From Acinetobacter tibetensis (GTDB taxonomy: Bacteria; Pseudomonadota; Gammaproteobacteria; Pseudomonadales; Moraxellaceae): a stretch of 64,000 nt of DNA. Where the stretch lies: positions 3,162,001 through 3,226,000 of the forward strand of contig NZ_CP098732.1 of assembly GCF_023824315.1 (NCBI RefSeq), read 5' to 3'. Positions 9,491 to 24,212 of the stretch are shown here, one piece after another (the first letter of the stretch is position 1; every line of letters starts with the position of its first letter). The position numbers were made by a program, and so were the translations under genes. The notes under the pieces are model-generated. The model searched no databases. It saw nothing but the letters and a program-made list of their open reading frames with translations, and was not told the DNA's origin.

Positions 9491-10546
9491 ATGAGAAAAA
9501 TCATACATATTGATATGGATGCGTTTTTTGCATCGGTAGAATTACGTGATCGTCCCGATCTGCAACATTTGCCTGTGGTGATTTCCTCGCATCATCCGCG
9601 TGCAGTTATTGCCGCAGCCTCTTATCCCGCACGGAAATTTGGGCTACGTTCCGCCATGTCCATGACCCAAGCGAGAAAACTCTGCCCGCAGGTTGTGGTG
9701 ATTGAACCCAACTTTAATCAATATCGTGAAGTTTCCGTACAAATTCACCAAATTTTCCAATGCTATACCCCACTGATTGAACCGCTATCTCTAGACGAAG
9801 CTTATCTGGACGTTACCGAAAATTTATATGGTTTAGCCAGTGCAACTGAAGTGGCACAACGTATCCGTGCTGAAATTTTCCAAAAGACTGGTTTAACTGC
9901 TTCTGCTGGAGTCGCACCGAATAAATTTCTGGCAAAAGTTGCTTCGGATTGGAATAAACCCGATGGTCTCTGTGTCATTAAACCCAGCCAAGTACAAAAT
10001 TTTATTCAGCATTTGCCCCTCAAAAAAATTCCAGGCGTCGGTAAAGTCACCCAAGAAAAATTGAGACAACTGCATTTGGAAACCTTGGGCGATTTACAGA
10101 AAATTGAGGAAAGTACCCTGATTCATCACTTTGGAAAGTATGGTCACCAATTATTTTTATATGCACAAGGTATCGATGAACGTCCTGTACAGGTGGAGCG
10201 TGAACGGCAGCAAATTTCCAAAGAAACCACATTTGATGATGATTTTACCTTACAACAATGCCAACCCTATTGGGCAAAACTCACAATGCAGGTCTGGGAA
10301 AGTTTAAATAAAAAACAGCTTATGGCACGCGGCGTAACCGTCAAACTGAAGTTAAAGAACTTTCAGGTGCTTCAACACAGTAAAAGTTTTAAAACGCCTT
10401 TAAATAATCTTGCAGAACTGACCCAAGTGTTAGACCTGTTACTCAGTGAAATGTATATTCCTGCCGAATATCAATTCCGTCTGATCGGTGTGGGTGTCTA
10501 CCAATTAAATCCTACCGATGATCTGCCTCAACTAAGTCTCTGGTAA
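9491..10546 (+). CDS. dinB: DNA polymerase IV
   Basis: Protein of 351 residues, the same length as E. coli DinB. The Y-family catalytic motifs are intact: [14 protein letters not shown] at the N-terminus (first metal-binding Asp), the [14 protein letters not shown] finger region and the [10 protein letters not shown] acid pair near residue 103. A helix-hairpin-helix stretch ([16 protein letters not shown]) precedes the little-finger domain. It performs error-prone translesion synthesis. A longer frame begins with TTG at 9419, but the ATG at 9491 starts precisely at the conserved N-terminus. No LexA box was seen, consistent with the lack of LexA in Acinetobacter. Confidence 0.95.
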   Translation: MRKIIHIDMDAFFASVELRDRPDLQHLPVVISSHHPRAVIAAASYPARKFGLRSAMSMTQARKLCPQVVVIEPNFNQYREVSVQIHQIFQCYTPLIEPLSLDEAYLDVTENLYGLASATEVAQRIRAEIFQKTGLTASAGVAPNKFLAKVASDWNKPDGLCVIKPSQVQNFIQHLPLKKIPGVGKVTQEKLRQLHLETLGDLQKIEESTLIHHFGKYGHQLFLYAQGIDERPVQVERERQQISKETTFDDDFTLQQCQPYWAKLTMQVWESLNKKQLMARGVTVKLKLKNFQVLQHSKSFKTPLNNLAELTQVLDLLLSEMYIPAEYQFRLIGVGVYQLNPTDDLPQLSLW

Positions 10547-10968
10547 GCCCACTTTTGTGTCTTTTTTAAACAAAAGAATAAAAATACAACAATTTGCCCT
10601 ACACTTTTTTTATTTTTAGGTTAACCTATTTCACGCGGTACATTATCCATGTAAACGCTGAAATGCTAAAAATCACCTTTACTTTTAGCATGTTGTCCTG
10701 TGGTGAACGCGACGATCCAATCCGAGTATTACAGGGCAATTCTGAACATGTTGCATGGGTTCTGTTGCTCTTCTGATTCAAACCATAAAAAATTCAAACT
10801 GTATCAACCTTATTCTTTCTATTGTTATTCATATTTCCAAACCGTATTTTCCAATGACTCCGCAAAGAAATTGCCCCCTTCTCTTGCTGTACGGATCATA
10901 CAAAACACCATTTGCAGATCACACCTGATCACGTAAACTGACCGTTCTCTTTACATCATGGAAATCAC
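10547..10968. other. intergenic region, no gene supported
   Basis: A 422-base AT-rich stretch between dinB and the RidA gene. It holds two weak stem-loops: 10552-10576 (CTTTTGT / ACAAAAG) and 10663-10691 (ATGCTAAAA / TTTTAGCAT, 11-base loop). Two short open frames across it have no ribosome site or recognisable composition. It presumably carries the ridA promoter. Confidence 0.5.
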
Positions 10969-11325
10969 ATGACGGTTCAACGTTTACATGTCGAAAAGCG
11001 TTTTTCTGAAATAGCCATTTCAGGTAACTTGGTTCATCTTGCAGGTCAACTTGCAGCAGATACCAGTCTCGATATTAAAGGACAAACCCAACAGACCTTA
11101 GACATTATTGATCGTTTTCTTGCCGATGCAGGCACAGATAAGCGCCATATTTTGTCGGTCATGATTTTTTTGAAAGATATTGAAAATGATTATGCAGGCA
11201 TGAATGAAGTTTGGGATGCATGGTGCGCAGATATGCAAGCACTGCCTCGTACCTGTGTTGAAGCAAAAATGTACACACCAGATGTATTGGTTGAAATGAC
11301 CGTGACTGCCGTCCGTCCAGAGTAA
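10969..11325 (+). CDS. RidA/YjgF/UK114-family protein
   Basis: Protein of 118 residues of the RidA family, trimeric enzymes that hydrolyse reactive enamine/imine intermediates made by PLP enzymes. Visible family blocks are GNLVHLAGQLAADTSLDIKG, TQQTLDIIDRFLADAG and the C-terminal stretch around ALPRTCVEAK, where the conserved arginine that holds the substrate carboxylate lies; the end VEMTVTAV is also typical. It is closer to the RutC/YjgH-like 'Rid' subgroups than to classical RidA in some positions, so the exact subgroup is not assigned. It is monocistronic, and the DUF2726 gene converges on it. Confidence 0.85.
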   Translation: MTVQRLHVEKRFSEIAISGNLVHLAGQLAADTSLDIKGQTQQTLDIIDRFLADAGTDKRHILSVMIFLKDIENDYAGMNEVWDAWCADMQALPRTCVEAKMYTPDVLVEMTVTAVRPE

Positions 11326-11365
11326 ACTGAGCTAGAATCAGCTTGAATATGCCTTCAGGCTGATT

Positions 11366-11911
11366 TTAACCCCATAGTTTCAACTTACGTTTTTCATGAT
11401 TGTGATAAAAATTATACTTTTTCAAAGATGTATCCAACTCTTGAGTATCCGGTTCTTGCCACTCTTTGCGAAGTTCCCCTAAAAAGTCTCGTCTAATTTG
11501 CTGATAACTGGGCACTTCGTCATAACGAATCACACGATAACCTGCCATCGCCAATAGTGCATCTTTATACTGTGTTTGCTGAAAGCGCTTTAACGCATTC
11601 GGATCATCCAAACCAATAATCGCCACAATCTGATGGGATGCATCGAGCACCACAAAATCAGCCAATAAATTACGATACTTATTTCGAGTACGGCTATACT
11701 TTGTCGTCATTAAGGCATCATAAGAAACATGCGCCAAAATGGTGTAGCTTGGGAGAATTTCCTTTAAACGTGCAAAGGTCAACTGCTGATTCAAACTAAA
11801 AACTGCACGCCGCTTAAGCACACTATCCTGTTGTTTTGATTGATTATTAAAGCTTTTAAAAATCATGCAACTAAACAACAATAGGAGTCCAATCAGTAAA
11901 TACATACTCAT
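11366..11911 (-). CDS. DUF2726-domain protein with N-terminal membrane anchor
   Basis: Protein of 181 residues. The first 18 residues (YLLIGLLLLFSCMIF) form one membrane segment, and the rest is a cytoplasmic DUF2726 domain: LKRRAVFSLNQQLTFARL, then NLLADFVVLDA and GYRVIRYDEVPS. DUF2726 resembles restriction-endonuclease-like nuclease folds, with the 'DFVV' strand at the position of a catalytic acidic residue, but no activity is established for these small anchored forms. The ATG at 11911 follows AAAAGGA at good spacing. It is common as a stand-alone gene in this genus. Confidence 0.75.
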   Translation of the reverse strand: MSMYLLIGLLLLFSCMIFKSFNNQSKQQDSVLKRRAVFSLNQQLTFARLKEILPSYTILAHVSYDALMTTKYSRTRNKYRNLLADFVVLDASHQIVAIIGLDDPNALKRFQQTQYKDALLAMAGYRVIRYDEVPSYQQIRRDFLGELRKEWQEPDTQELDTSLKKYNFYHNHEKRKLKLWG

Positions 11912-12204
11912 ACATTTATTCCTTTTAATCTATTTTTATAATCCTGCGGCTTTATAGCGATTTTTTATGCCGAAAAATCGATTATAGCGCCTCTATTTTT
12001 ATTCAAGCGTTCAAGTTAAAAAAACTACATTCATCTTGACGAAATTATTATAAAAACTGACCACACATTACTTGACGTGAGCCAATTAACTCGTGTTTTT
12101 TTTATACACACATAAATTGAATAAAATCACTTTAGCCTAATCCTCAAGCAAGATGCAATTCATCTTAAGTCTTGAACAAGAGAATTCCGACGAACTGAAG
12201 CCTA
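11912..12204. other. intergenic region with dispersed short repeats
   Basis: AT-rich gap holding the promoter of the DUF2726 gene. It contains the hairpin AAGATG / CATCTT at 12150-12166, part of a motif repeated elsewhere in the window, and a related CAAGATGAATGTA sequence (reverse strand) near 12023-12037. Confidence 0.45.
12144..12155 (+). repeat. dispersed intergenic motif TCAAGCAAGATG, copy 1
   Basis: The 12-mer TCAAGCAAGATG is present exactly here, at 14731-14742 on the other strand and at 61473-61484, always between genes. This copy is followed by CATCTT after 5 bases and so forms a small hairpin. Confidence 0.5.
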
Positions 12205-12230
12205 AAAAAAGACGCCGAAGCGTCTTTTTT
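12205..12230 (-). terminator. terminator after ygiQ
   Basis: Inverted repeat AAAAAAGACGC / GCGTCTTTTTT with a 4-base CGAA loop, directly after the YgiQ stop codon on the minus strand. It can work in both directions. Confidence 0.9.
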
Positions 12231-12237
12231 ATCCATC

Positions 12238-14649
12238 TTAAGCACGTGCTTTCGGATTTTTTCTTTTCTTTGATGCCGTTGCATTAAAAGGACGTTTCTC
12301 ACCCGTTTCGCGTGGTGGTAAACCTGTATGTTGCGTCAAAATCTGACCACGTTCAGGACGCTTCTTGGTGTTCGATGGGCGTGATTGATTTTCCGCTTGT
12401 TGATTACGGCTCTCACCATTACGCTTTTGCGAATCACCATCTACGGTCGAGTTTTTCTTACGTGCAGACTGATACTGACCTTCGGTCCCTTGCGGTTGAT
12501 AGGTTGGAATCAAATGTTGCTTAGAGTTACCAATCAAGTCTTGGCGACCCATCTCTTTTAAAGCATCACGAAGCAGTGGCCAGTTGTTTGGATCATGATA
12601 ACGCAAGAATGCTTTATGCAGACGACGACGCTTTTCACCTTTCACAATATCAACGTTTTCTGTATATCGTGCCACTTTGGCTAATGGGTTTTTACCTGTG
12701 TGATACATGGTCGTTGCAGTAGCCATTGGGGATGGATAGAAGGTCTGTACCTGATCGGCACGGAAACCATTCTTTTTCAACCAAATTGCCAAGTTCATCA
12801 TGTCATATTCGGTTGTACCCGGATGCGCAGCAATAAAGTATGGAATGAGATACTGCTCTTTACCCGCTTCCTTACTGAAACGATCAAACATTTGTTTGAA
12901 ACGGTCATAGGTTCCGATGCCCGGTTTCATCATCTTAGACAATGGACCTTTTTCGGTATGTTCAGGTGCAATCTTTAAGTAACCACCAACGTGATGTGTC
13001 ACTAACTCTTTGACGTATTCAGGATTCAGTACCGCTAAGTCATAACGCAAACCTGAACCAATCAGAATCTTTTTGATGCCTTTAATGGCACGTGCTTTAC
13101 GATATAACTGCGTTAACGGTGCATGATCGGTGTGTAGGTTTTGACATACGCCTGGATAAACACACGATGGTTTACGACAGTTCTTTTCAATTTCAGGGTC
13201 TTTACAGTGCAAACGGTACATGTTTGCTGTTGGTCCACCCAAGTCTGAAATAATGCCGGTAAAGCCCGGAGCTGTATCACGAATTTTTTCAACTTCGCGT
13301 AAAATTGATTCTTCTGAACGGTTTTGAATAATACGCCCTTCGTGTTCCGTAATAGAACAGAAGGTACAACCGCCAAAACAACCACGCATGATGTTCACAG
13401 AGAACTTAATCATGTCAAATGCAGGGAAACGTGCCTCGCCATACACCGGATGTGGTAAACGTGCATACGGTAAATCAAACACATAGTCCATTTCTTCCGT
13501 CGTTAACGGAATCGGTGGTGCATTTAACCAAACATCACGCTCGCCATGCTTTTGTACCAAAGCACGTGCATTTCCCGGATTGGTTTCCAAGTGCAAAATA
13601 CGGTTGGCATGTGCATATAAAACAGGATCGTCCGCCACCTCTTCAAATGCAGGTAAACGAATCACCGCCAACTCACGCGGTGGTAATTTGTGCTTAATCG
13701 CTTTGGATGGTGCTGCTTTTAACTGGACAATTTGCGTGTCTGCATCCAGTTGATCGCCTTCACGAATAATCGGGTTGGCAACCAGTTCTTTTTGGAAGTT
13801 TTGGTATTGGGTTAAAGAATTACCCTTATCTTTTTCAATTTCACAACCATCTAAATCTTCAGTCATGACATAAGGATTGATGATCGGATCAACACGACCA
13901 ATGGCATCCACATCGTTCGATGCAATTTCGACAAATTTGGCTTTAGATGCGCGATTATGCTTATTAATAATAAATGCAGTGCCACGAACATCGGTAATTT
14001 CGTGGATTTTTTCACCTTTGGCTAAACGATGCATCACTTCAGTGATTGAACGCTCACCATTACCATACATCAATAAATCCGCTTTGGAATCCATTAACAC
14101 TGAACGACGGACTTTGTCTGACCAATAATCATAATGGGCAATACGACGTAAAGAGGCTTCAATGCCACCTAACAATACTGGCACATCTGGGAAAGCCTCA
14201 CGTACACGTTGGCAATACACCGTCGCTGCACGATCTGGACGCTTATTCGGCACATTGTCTGGTGAATACGCATCATCCGAACGAATCTTACGATCTGCCG
14301 TATAACGGTTGATCATCGAATCCATATTCCCTGCGGTCACACCCCAAGCGATATTCGGTTTACCCAAAACGCGAAACGCTTCAGCATTGGTCCAATCAGG
14401 TTGTGCAATAATGCCTACACGGAAACCTTGCGCTTCTAAAGTACGACCAATAATGCCCGAACAAAATGAGGGATGATCAATATAAGCATCGCCACACACC
14501 AAAATAAAGTCGCAGCTATCCCAACCGAGTTGATCCATTTCCTCACGCGACATCGGCAAAAATGGCGCAGGTTCAAAACATGACGCCCAATATTTGTCGT
14601 AATCAAACAACGCTTTTGGCGCAGTCTGCATAGTATAAGCAGTAGACAT
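12238..14649 (-). CDS. ygiQ: YgiQ-family radical SAM protein
   Basis: Protein of about 803 residues. The radical SAM CxxxCxxC cluster motif is in [19 protein letters not shown] at about residue 420, preceded by an N-terminal B12-binding-like/UPF0313 region ([40 protein letters not shown]). The C-terminus has [18 protein letters not shown] and then a basic, low-complexity tail ([19 protein letters not shown] and onward) typical of YgiQ. The reaction is unknown. The ATG at 14649 is chosen over a TTG at 14685 because it begins the conserved start ([21 protein letters not shown] in the family). A terminator follows immediately. Confidence 0.9.
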   Translation of the reverse strand: MSTAYTMQTAPKALFDYDKYWASCFEPAPFLPMSREEMDQLGWDSCDFILVCGDAYIDHPSFCSGIIGRTLEAQGFRVGIIAQPDWTNAEAFRVLGKPNIAWGVTAGNMDSMINRYTADRKIRSDDAYSPDNVPNKRPDRAATVYCQRVREAFPDVPVLLGGIEASLRRIAHYDYWSDKVRRSVLMDSKADLLMYGNGERSITEVMHRLAKGEKIHEITDVRGTAFIINKHNRASKAKFVEIASNDVDAIGRVDPIINPYVMTEDLDGCEIEKDKGNSLTQYQNFQKELVANPIIREGDQLDADTQIVQLKAAPSKAIKHKLPPRELAVIRLPAFEEVADDPVLYAHANRILHLETNPGNARALVQKHGERDVWLNAPPIPLTTEEMDYVFDLPYARLPHPVYGEARFPAFDMIKFSVNIMRGCFGGCTFCSITEHEGRIIQNRSEESILREVEKIRDTAPGFTGIISDLGGPTANMYRLHCKDPEIEKNCRKPSCVYPGVCQNLHTDHAPLTQLYRKARAIKGIKKILIGSGLRYDLAVLNPEYVKELVTHHVGGYLKIAPEHTEKGPLSKMMKPGIGTYDRFKQMFDRFSKEAGKEQYLIPYFIAAHPGTTEYDMMNLAIWLKKNGFRADQVQTFYPSPMATATTMYHTGKNPLAKVARYTENVDIVKGEKRRRLHKAFLRYHDPNNWPLLRDALKEMGRQDLIGNSKQHLIPTYQPQGTEGQYQSARKKNSTVDGDSQKRNGESRNQQAENQSRPSNTKKRPERGQILTQHTGLPPRETGEKRPFNATASKKRKNPKARA

Positions 14650-14918
14650 GGCTAGCAATTCTCGGCTGGCAAATGGAAGATCCAAAATAGATCAAAGATG
14701 AAAGCCGACCATTTTACCATGAATTACATTCATCTTGCTTGATTAAAATATATACAAAAACAAGCATCTAAAAATTTATGTTTATTGTGTAATCAAAATC
14801 ATGCAGATTAAACATCTACATGTGGATACGACCGCCTGAGATCATGAAAACACCCCCTTTCTATCGCCTTGGCTTCGATCAGGTGGTGTTTCAAATCAGC
14901 TTTTCCACGCAGCTTAGG
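14650..14918. other. intergenic region with hairpin and repeat
   Basis: Holds the second copy of the TCAAGCAAGATG motif and, at about 14847-14890, an imperfect long-armed hairpin (AAACACC ... GGTGTTT) near the end of the AAHS permease that may end its transcript. Confidence 0.4.
14731..14742 (-). repeat. dispersed intergenic motif TCAAGCAAGATG, copy 2
   Basis: Exact reverse-strand copy of the 12-mer, upstream of ygiQ. On the reverse strand it continues as AATGTAATTC, similar to the motif near 12023-12037. Confidence 0.5.
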
Positions 14919-16292
14919 TCATGAGCTTGTGATTGAACGCTTTGCTGTCTCTAAGTTTGGCTGTTCTTGTTGTGTACTACCATCTACAGAAGCTTTTAGA
15001 TTCACCATAAATACCGCTAAGGCAGCAATAATGCCAGGAATTGCAATTACCATAAAGTTCATTTGATGCGGTAACTGCAAGGTCAATAATGCACCTGTCA
15101 AAATAGGTCCCACAATTGCCCCAATCCGCCCAATTCCTGATGCCCAGCCCATACCTGTAGAACGTACTGCGGTTGGGTAGAACTGTGCCACGAAGGTGTA
15201 GAGTAAAATTTGTGAACCAATGGTTGCTGCACCTGCCAGTGCAATCAGCGTATACAACACCGCCTGTGGGCTATTAAAACCAAGTAAAATCAAAGCTAAA
15301 GCACCTACAGTAAACATAGTACTCAGTACAGGTTTAAGATGAAAACGATCTGCCAAAGCTCCGCCTCCAATTGCACCGACCATGCCACCAATATTCAAGG
15401 CAAACAGGAACAGCATGCTGGCACCGAGTGAGTAGCCTGCTTGAATCATCAATTTTGGCAACCAACTACCTAGTGCATAAACCATCAGTAAGCACATGAA
15501 AAAGGCAACCCAGAACATCAGGGTACTGAACATGCGACCTTGCTGGAACAAGGCATGTAAGGGTGCTTCATCACCTGCGATAACATCATTTAATACAAAT
15601 CGTGTTTCTGCATGTATATTTTGCTCAGGACTAATTTTTTGCACAATCTGCGCCACCTGCGCTGTTTCACCTTTTTGGGTTAAGAACATTAACGATTCGG
15701 GTAAAAACTTCCAAATGATGGGTAAAGCCACGAACGGAATCCCTGCAATAAAGAACATGATTTTCCAGCCGTAATCTGTCACCAACCATGCCCCCAATAA
15801 AGCTGAAGCCATACCACCAATGGCATAACCACTAAACATGACAGCAACCAAAGTACTACGAATACGTTTCGGTGCATATTCGGTCATCAAGGCAACCACA
15901 TTCGGCATGACTCCCCCTATACCCAACCCAGCAAGAAATCTTAAAATGCCAAATTCAACAGGTGAGGAAGCAAAAGCACCTAAAAAAGTAAAACCACTAA
16001 AAATGGCCACACAGATCATAATGGTTTTTTTACGACCTAATTTATCGGACAAGGTACCAAAACTCATGGCACCAAACATCATTCCAAACAATGCCGTACT
16101 GGCGAGTAAACCGGCTTGTACCGCACTCAGCCCCCACTCTTGCATCAATAAAGGTAAGGCAACGCCATAAATGACTAAATCATAACCATCAAAAATAATA
16201 ATCAGTAAACACCAAATCAAAACACTCCAATGAAAAGGCGTAAATTTGGCTTCATCGACCACCGTATTGATATTTAAAGTTTGTGTGCTCAC
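14919..16292 (-). CDS. aromatic acid:H+ symporter (AAHS) family MFS permease
   Basis: Protein of 457 residues with 12 membrane segments, the same size as Acinetobacter PcaK/BenK/VanK. The AAHS signature DGYDLVIYGVALPLL lies in the first segment, where the aspartates are needed for aromatic-acid transport. The loop motif GTLSDKLGRKK, RFLAGLGIGGVMPNVVALMTEYAPKR and GWASGIGRIGAIVGP also fit. The start is a GTG at 16292 with an excellent GGAGGTGAAG ribosome site. No catabolic genes lie next to it, so benzoate, 4-hydroxybenzoate, vanillate or muconate cannot be told apart. It is paralogous to niaP. Confidence 0.85.
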   Translation of the reverse strand: MSTQTLNINTVVDEAKFTPFHWSVLIWCLLIIIFDGYDLVIYGVALPLLMQEWGLSAVQAGLLASTALFGMMFGAMSFGTLSDKLGRKKTIMICVAIFSGFTFLGAFASSPVEFGILRFLAGLGIGGVMPNVVALMTEYAPKRIRSTLVAVMFSGYAIGGMASALLGAWLVTDYGWKIMFFIAGIPFVALPIIWKFLPESLMFLTQKGETAQVAQIVQKISPEQNIHAETRFVLNDVIAGDEAPLHALFQQGRMFSTLMFWVAFFMCLLMVYALGSWLPKLMIQAGYSLGASMLFLFALNIGGMVGAIGGGALADRFHLKPVLSTMFTVGALALILLGFNSPQAVLYTLIALAGAATIGSQILLYTFVAQFYPTAVRSTGMGWASGIGRIGAIVGPILTGALLTLQLPHQMNFMVIAIPGIIAALAVFMVNLKASVDGSTQQEQPNLETAKRSITSS

Positions 16293-16539
16293 GCTTCACC
16301 TCCAACTTGTGAAATCATCCCAAAATAGATTTACACAATGCGGTAAAGCTGCTTTATTGTCCAAAACCGATTGCATATATAGATATGCCACAAAGGTATG
16401 CAATTACTTTATTATTCATGTTTTTATCATCTTTAAGATATAACTATTTAAACCGTACACAAGGTCTTAACAAAGTTTGACAGGGAAAGTCATGCCATAA
16501 ATGATTAATTTAAATACAAGAATAAAAAATGGAACCCTC

Positions 16540-17076
16540 ATGCTTATATATCTTATTGTTGGTAGTATCCGAGAAGGCCGCACAGCCATTAAAGTCGCCC
16601 ACTGAATCATAGATTGTATTTCTGATTTTGCCCTGCATGACATTAATATCGAACTCATTGATTTAAAACATTGGGGCTTACCTTTGTTTTCAGGTTCGCA
16701 TCCTCCTGCCACGGGTATTTATGATCAACTTAAACAACAATCGGCAGATAAAACGGCCTTAGCCGATGCCTTTATTTTTATTAGCCCTGAGTATCATCAT
16801 GGCTATAGCCCCGCCCTTAAGAATGCCTTGGATTATCTCGGTAAAGAGTGGCAGGATAAACTCACCGCTTTTATCAGTTATAGATCGACCAATGGCTCTC
16901 GCTCTATCAGTCAAATTCGTCAAGTGACATCAAGTTTAGGCAGGGTTGATCCGCATGCAGTGTTAGAAATTCGGGATATTTTTAAACGCAATAAAGAAGA
17001 AACATGTGCAGCCAATGAATTTGAAATCGATGGTTTGAAGTTCATCATGAATAAACTCATCAAATATCAATCATGA
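16540..17076 (+). pseudogene. NAD(P)H-dependent FMN reductase gene with in-frame TGA
   Basis: From the ATG at 16540 the reading starts MLIYLIVGSIREGRTAIKVAH, then meets TGA at 16603-16605, and continues in the same frame through DLKHWGLPLFSGSHPP, AFIFISPEYHHGYSPALKNALDYLG and on to a stop at 17076. These are the blocks of the flavodoxin-like NADPH_FMN_red family (PF03358): GSIREGR phosphate-binding loop and the SPEYHHGYSPALKNALDY flavin site. Relatives have tryptophan at or next to the stop position, so TGG to TGA is the simplest explanation. A start downstream would lose the FMN loop. The usual YGG-type segment is also altered (SYRSTNGSRS), consistent with decay. Confidence 0.75.
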
Positions 17077-17237
17077 AGCCCAGCATGATCATCTGTACTC
17101 AATGGTATTTTTCATATCCAAGAAACCCTGCACCCCACAGGATTTCTTGGCGACTACACCACCGAGTTCACACACTTCTAAAATGTTAAAAAGATTATAA
17201 AAAGTGGATGAGGCAGAGCGCGATTTTGTCGAAACGC

Positions 17238-17735
17238 TTACATAATTTTTTCAGATTCAATCACCGCAGCCGATCGTTCGAATGCTTTAGTTACGATCTC
17301 ACCGATCATGCTCTCTTCTAATTGAGCTGTGGCTAACCTTGCGGCAAATCCCAGATGAAAATCTAACAACCAGTCTGACGGAGGTTCTGGAAGGGGTTGT
17401 CTTGGGAAGTCACTCTGAGGGGTTAACCATGGTATGTTTTTGGGCCACTTTGGATAGGTTGGACACCAATCATCCAGATCATCCAAAATAAAACTGGCAT
17501 CCAATCCAAAACGGTTTGCAAACCAAACCATCTGTATAAATTCAGAGGCCACTAGTGCACCTAATTCAGAAGGTGGTAGTGGTTGCGGATTCACTGCAAC
17601 TGGAGAATATTTACCGCTTATCCAAGGTTCAGCAGACGGACAAGCAAAACGCGGTATAACAATGTCATAAATGGTTGGGTTTCGCTGTGCAATTATCGCG
17701 AGTAATCTTGAATTCAGTGTTAATGTTGTGCCCAT
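17238..17735 (-). CDS. hypothetical protein
   Basis: Protein of 165 residues, not recognised. It has no signal peptide or membrane segment. It is rich in proline and tryptophan, with the motif SPVAVNPQPLPPSELGALVASE at about residues 43-64 and a second proline stretch (PRQPLPEPPSDW) near 110-122, then a helical C-terminus. The VNPQPLPP-type motif recurs in uncharacterised bacterial proteins, but I cannot attach a function. The ATG at 17735 is the only good start. A strong hairpin lies about 90 bases upstream. It is isolated between the broken reductase and a long intergenic stretch. Confidence 0.55.
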   Translation of the reverse strand: MGTTLTLNSRLLAIIAQRNPTIYDIVIPRFACPSAEPWISGKYSPVAVNPQPLPPSELGALVASEFIQMVWFANRFGLDASFILDDLDDWCPTYPKWPKNIPWLTPQSDFPRQPLPEPPSDWLLDFHLGFAARLATAQLEESMIGEIVTKAFERSAAVIESEKIM

Positions 17736-18430
17736 GCGAATAGCCTCACCTGACTGATTTCAAATACTAAAATCCTTAAAGACAGTTCATATCGTCTCAT
17801 AACCAACTCCTTAAGTTGATGTTCAAGAGGTCATGTTGTCATAACCTCTTTGACAATAATGTGGTGCAATAACAATGCTCTCCTTATTCGAAATTTTTTC
17901 ATTCTGGAATGATATAACGCTTTAGTTTAAATCGTTCTAGACCTCCTTGCTCTCTTTCGTATTATCATCGAATCTTAGATTTTTAATGCGATGATCTTCC
18001 CAAGTGATGTCCTCCTCCCCAGATTAAAAAACAATGACTTATCCTAAATCTGAGTAAAATTGCTAAACACGATAGATCTTTGCAAATTCATGCGTTCCTT
18101 ATATTTATGTTGAAGAATTTTCCGGTTTAATAACTTTATTGTGCACTGAAAGATTCAGGGCTTTTCCATACATCAAATTCAACTATTTCATTTCAGTATT
18201 TTTTAAATTGTTTACCTTTTAATCAAGATGAAATTACTATAGAACGCAGGAATACTGGAGTCAAAGTCAGACCATGACTAGGTTTTGGATATATCTGTGA
18301 TCTATCTCTATCAACACAGATGAAGCATGCTGTATGCCCCTATAATTGACGGTATTATTTTAAATTTGTTTACATTTTAAACAATTTTTTTTAAAAGCTT
18401 AATGCTTATAAAAACCAAATAGCCTATTAA
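17736..18430. other. long intergenic region, no gene seen
   Basis: About 695 bases of AT-rich sequence without a supportable coding frame. The one clear structure is a hairpin at 17824-17852, where AAGAGGTCATG pairs with CATAACCTCTT around a TTGT loop with one mismatch. It may be an operator or attenuator for the gene ending at 17238. Confidence 0.45.
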
Positions 18431-18462
18431 AAAAACACCCCTAACTGAATGGTTAGGAGTGT
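18431..18462 (-). terminator. terminator of the 47-residue ORF
   Basis: Stem ACACCCCTAAC / GTTAGGAGTGT with a six-base loop followed on the minus strand by seven T. It is nearly the same sequence as the rRNA operon terminator at 18806-18837. Confidence 0.8.
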
Positions 18463-18526
18463 CTCAAAAATAGGCTGAACACCTAGATAAGCCTATTCAT
18501 ACTCAAGATAACTCTAGATTTAAAAA

Positions 18527-18670
18527 TTAAGCATTAGCTACCACTGGATCATTTGCGCTAATTTTTTCTGACTCATCTTCATTCATAATTAAAGCTACAG
18601 CAATTGCAGTAATAAGTACTGGTAGCCCCACAGCAATAAAGTTAAAATATGCAGGCAAGCTCATACCCAT
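18527..18670 (-). CDS. small membrane protein (47 residues)
   Basis: A short frame read from ATG at 18670 to TAA at 18527. The product begins MGMSLPAYFNFIAVGLPVLI, continues with TAIAVALIM as one membrane segment of about 22 residues, and ends in an acidic tail (NEDESEKISANDPVVANA). A strong ribosome site (GAGGTGA) sits 6 bases before the ATG and a good terminator follows the stop, so the gene looks real. It lies just downstream of the rRNA operon terminator on the same strand. I do not recognise the family. Single-segment proteins of this size often are accessory subunits of membrane complexes, but nothing here shows a partner. Confidence 0.7.
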   Translation of the reverse strand: MGMSLPAYFNFIAVGLPVLITAIAVALIMNEDESEKISANDPVVANA

Positions 18671-18805
18671 AAATTCACCTCATATCATGTATTCAATCTA
18701 CATTAACTGTTATTTAGCATCTTCTAAAGTTAGCCTCAAATGACTAATCATTATTTTTAATCACATTTTTGGATATTTTTTCAAAAGAAACATTTTCCCA
18801 ATAAA

Positions 18806-18837
18806 AAACACCCCCTAACGTTGGTTAGGGGGTGTTT
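18806..18837 (-). terminator. rRNA operon terminator
   Basis: Fourteen-bp perfect stem AAACACCCCCTAAC / GTTAGGGGGTGTTT with a 4-base loop and a minus-strand T-run, ending 10 bases after the 5S gene. Confidence 0.92.
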
Positions 18838-18847
18838 GAATAAATGA

Positions 18848-18962
18848 GCTGGCGATGACTTACTCTCACATGGGTAACCCCACACTACCATCAGCGCTAA
18901 GAGGTTTCACTTCTGAGTTCGGGAAGGGATCAGGTGGTTCACTCTTGCTATTGTCGCCAGCA
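18848..18962 (-). rRNA. rrf: 5S ribosomal RNA
   Basis: About 115 bases. The ends TGCTGGCGAC and CGCCAGCTC pair, and the inner blocks CCCGAACTCAGAAGTGAAAC and GATGGTAGTGTGGGGT are the conserved 5S core. Boundaries are accurate to a few bases. Confidence 0.93.
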
Positions 18963-19134
18963 CAACTGTTTATGACTATTCGTTATGGTCTTATTTACAC
19001 AGCGTGTATGCCTAACTTTCGTCAAATGAGTTATTAACAGGTATATTTGAGTTGGATATTGTATCTAGCTTTATAACTAAATCAAGTTATTTGCAGTGAT
19101 TTGAACCACAACACCAACTGTTTGGGTGTTGTAT

Positions 19135-22026
<2,892 letters not shown>

Positions 22027-22390
22027 ATACAACCCCAAACAGTCGTAGCACCTACAAGTAGTACTAGGACAGATCGATTGCTCGATCATACAGTTTGTTG
22101 TTCTGTGTACTTAAACACGGTACAGCTTCAATTCAATTCACATACCAAAACGCTTGATTCAGTTAATTTCGCTAGTAACTCATTTAATCACTTCATAGTT
22201 GCCTATGTCGTTTTCAACGAGTATGAACAAATTATTTCAACTCAAATATATTCTGTTAATGATTTTTCCAGCCTTCGTCAGGTCAGGAAACTGTGATAAA
22301 TCACAGAAGTTAATAAAACAAGATCTTCCAATCTCTATTCACTAATTTCTATAATCTAACTACTTAGCTTATATATTGATATTCAATATA

Positions 22391-22466
22391 TGGTGGAGAC
22401 TAGGAGAGTCGAACTCCTGACCTCCTGCGTGCAAAGCAGGCGCTCTACCAACTAAGCTAAGTCCCC
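22391..22466 (-). tRNA. tRNA-Ala(UGC)
   Basis: 76 bases on the minus strand with encoded CCA. Acceptor GGGGACT pairs with AGTCTCC (one G-T pair), the anticodon loop reads TTTGCAC, and the T-arm is GTTCGAC. It lies in the 16S-23S spacer. Confidence 0.97.
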
Positions 22467-22537
22467 AGCTTATCAATAAGTTAATGTCTCTGTTTTTCTG
22501 TATTCAGCATTTCTTCAAATGCTTCGTTAGTCAGATT

Positions 22538-22614
<77 letters not shown>

Positions 22615-22675
22615 TCAGATACATCGTCATGAAGAACAACTTGTTGTGGATTCTTACCAATCGTCAATCTTTCGT

Positions 22676-24212
<1,537 letters not shown>

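Noticed and set aside
10745..10770. GGTTCTGTTGC sequence resembling an IS6-family end
   Set aside because: No partner end, no transposase remnant and the match stops after 11 bases.
10594..10936. Two short frames between dinB and the RidA gene
   Set aside because: No ribosome site, no recognisable domain, and AT-rich random-like composition.
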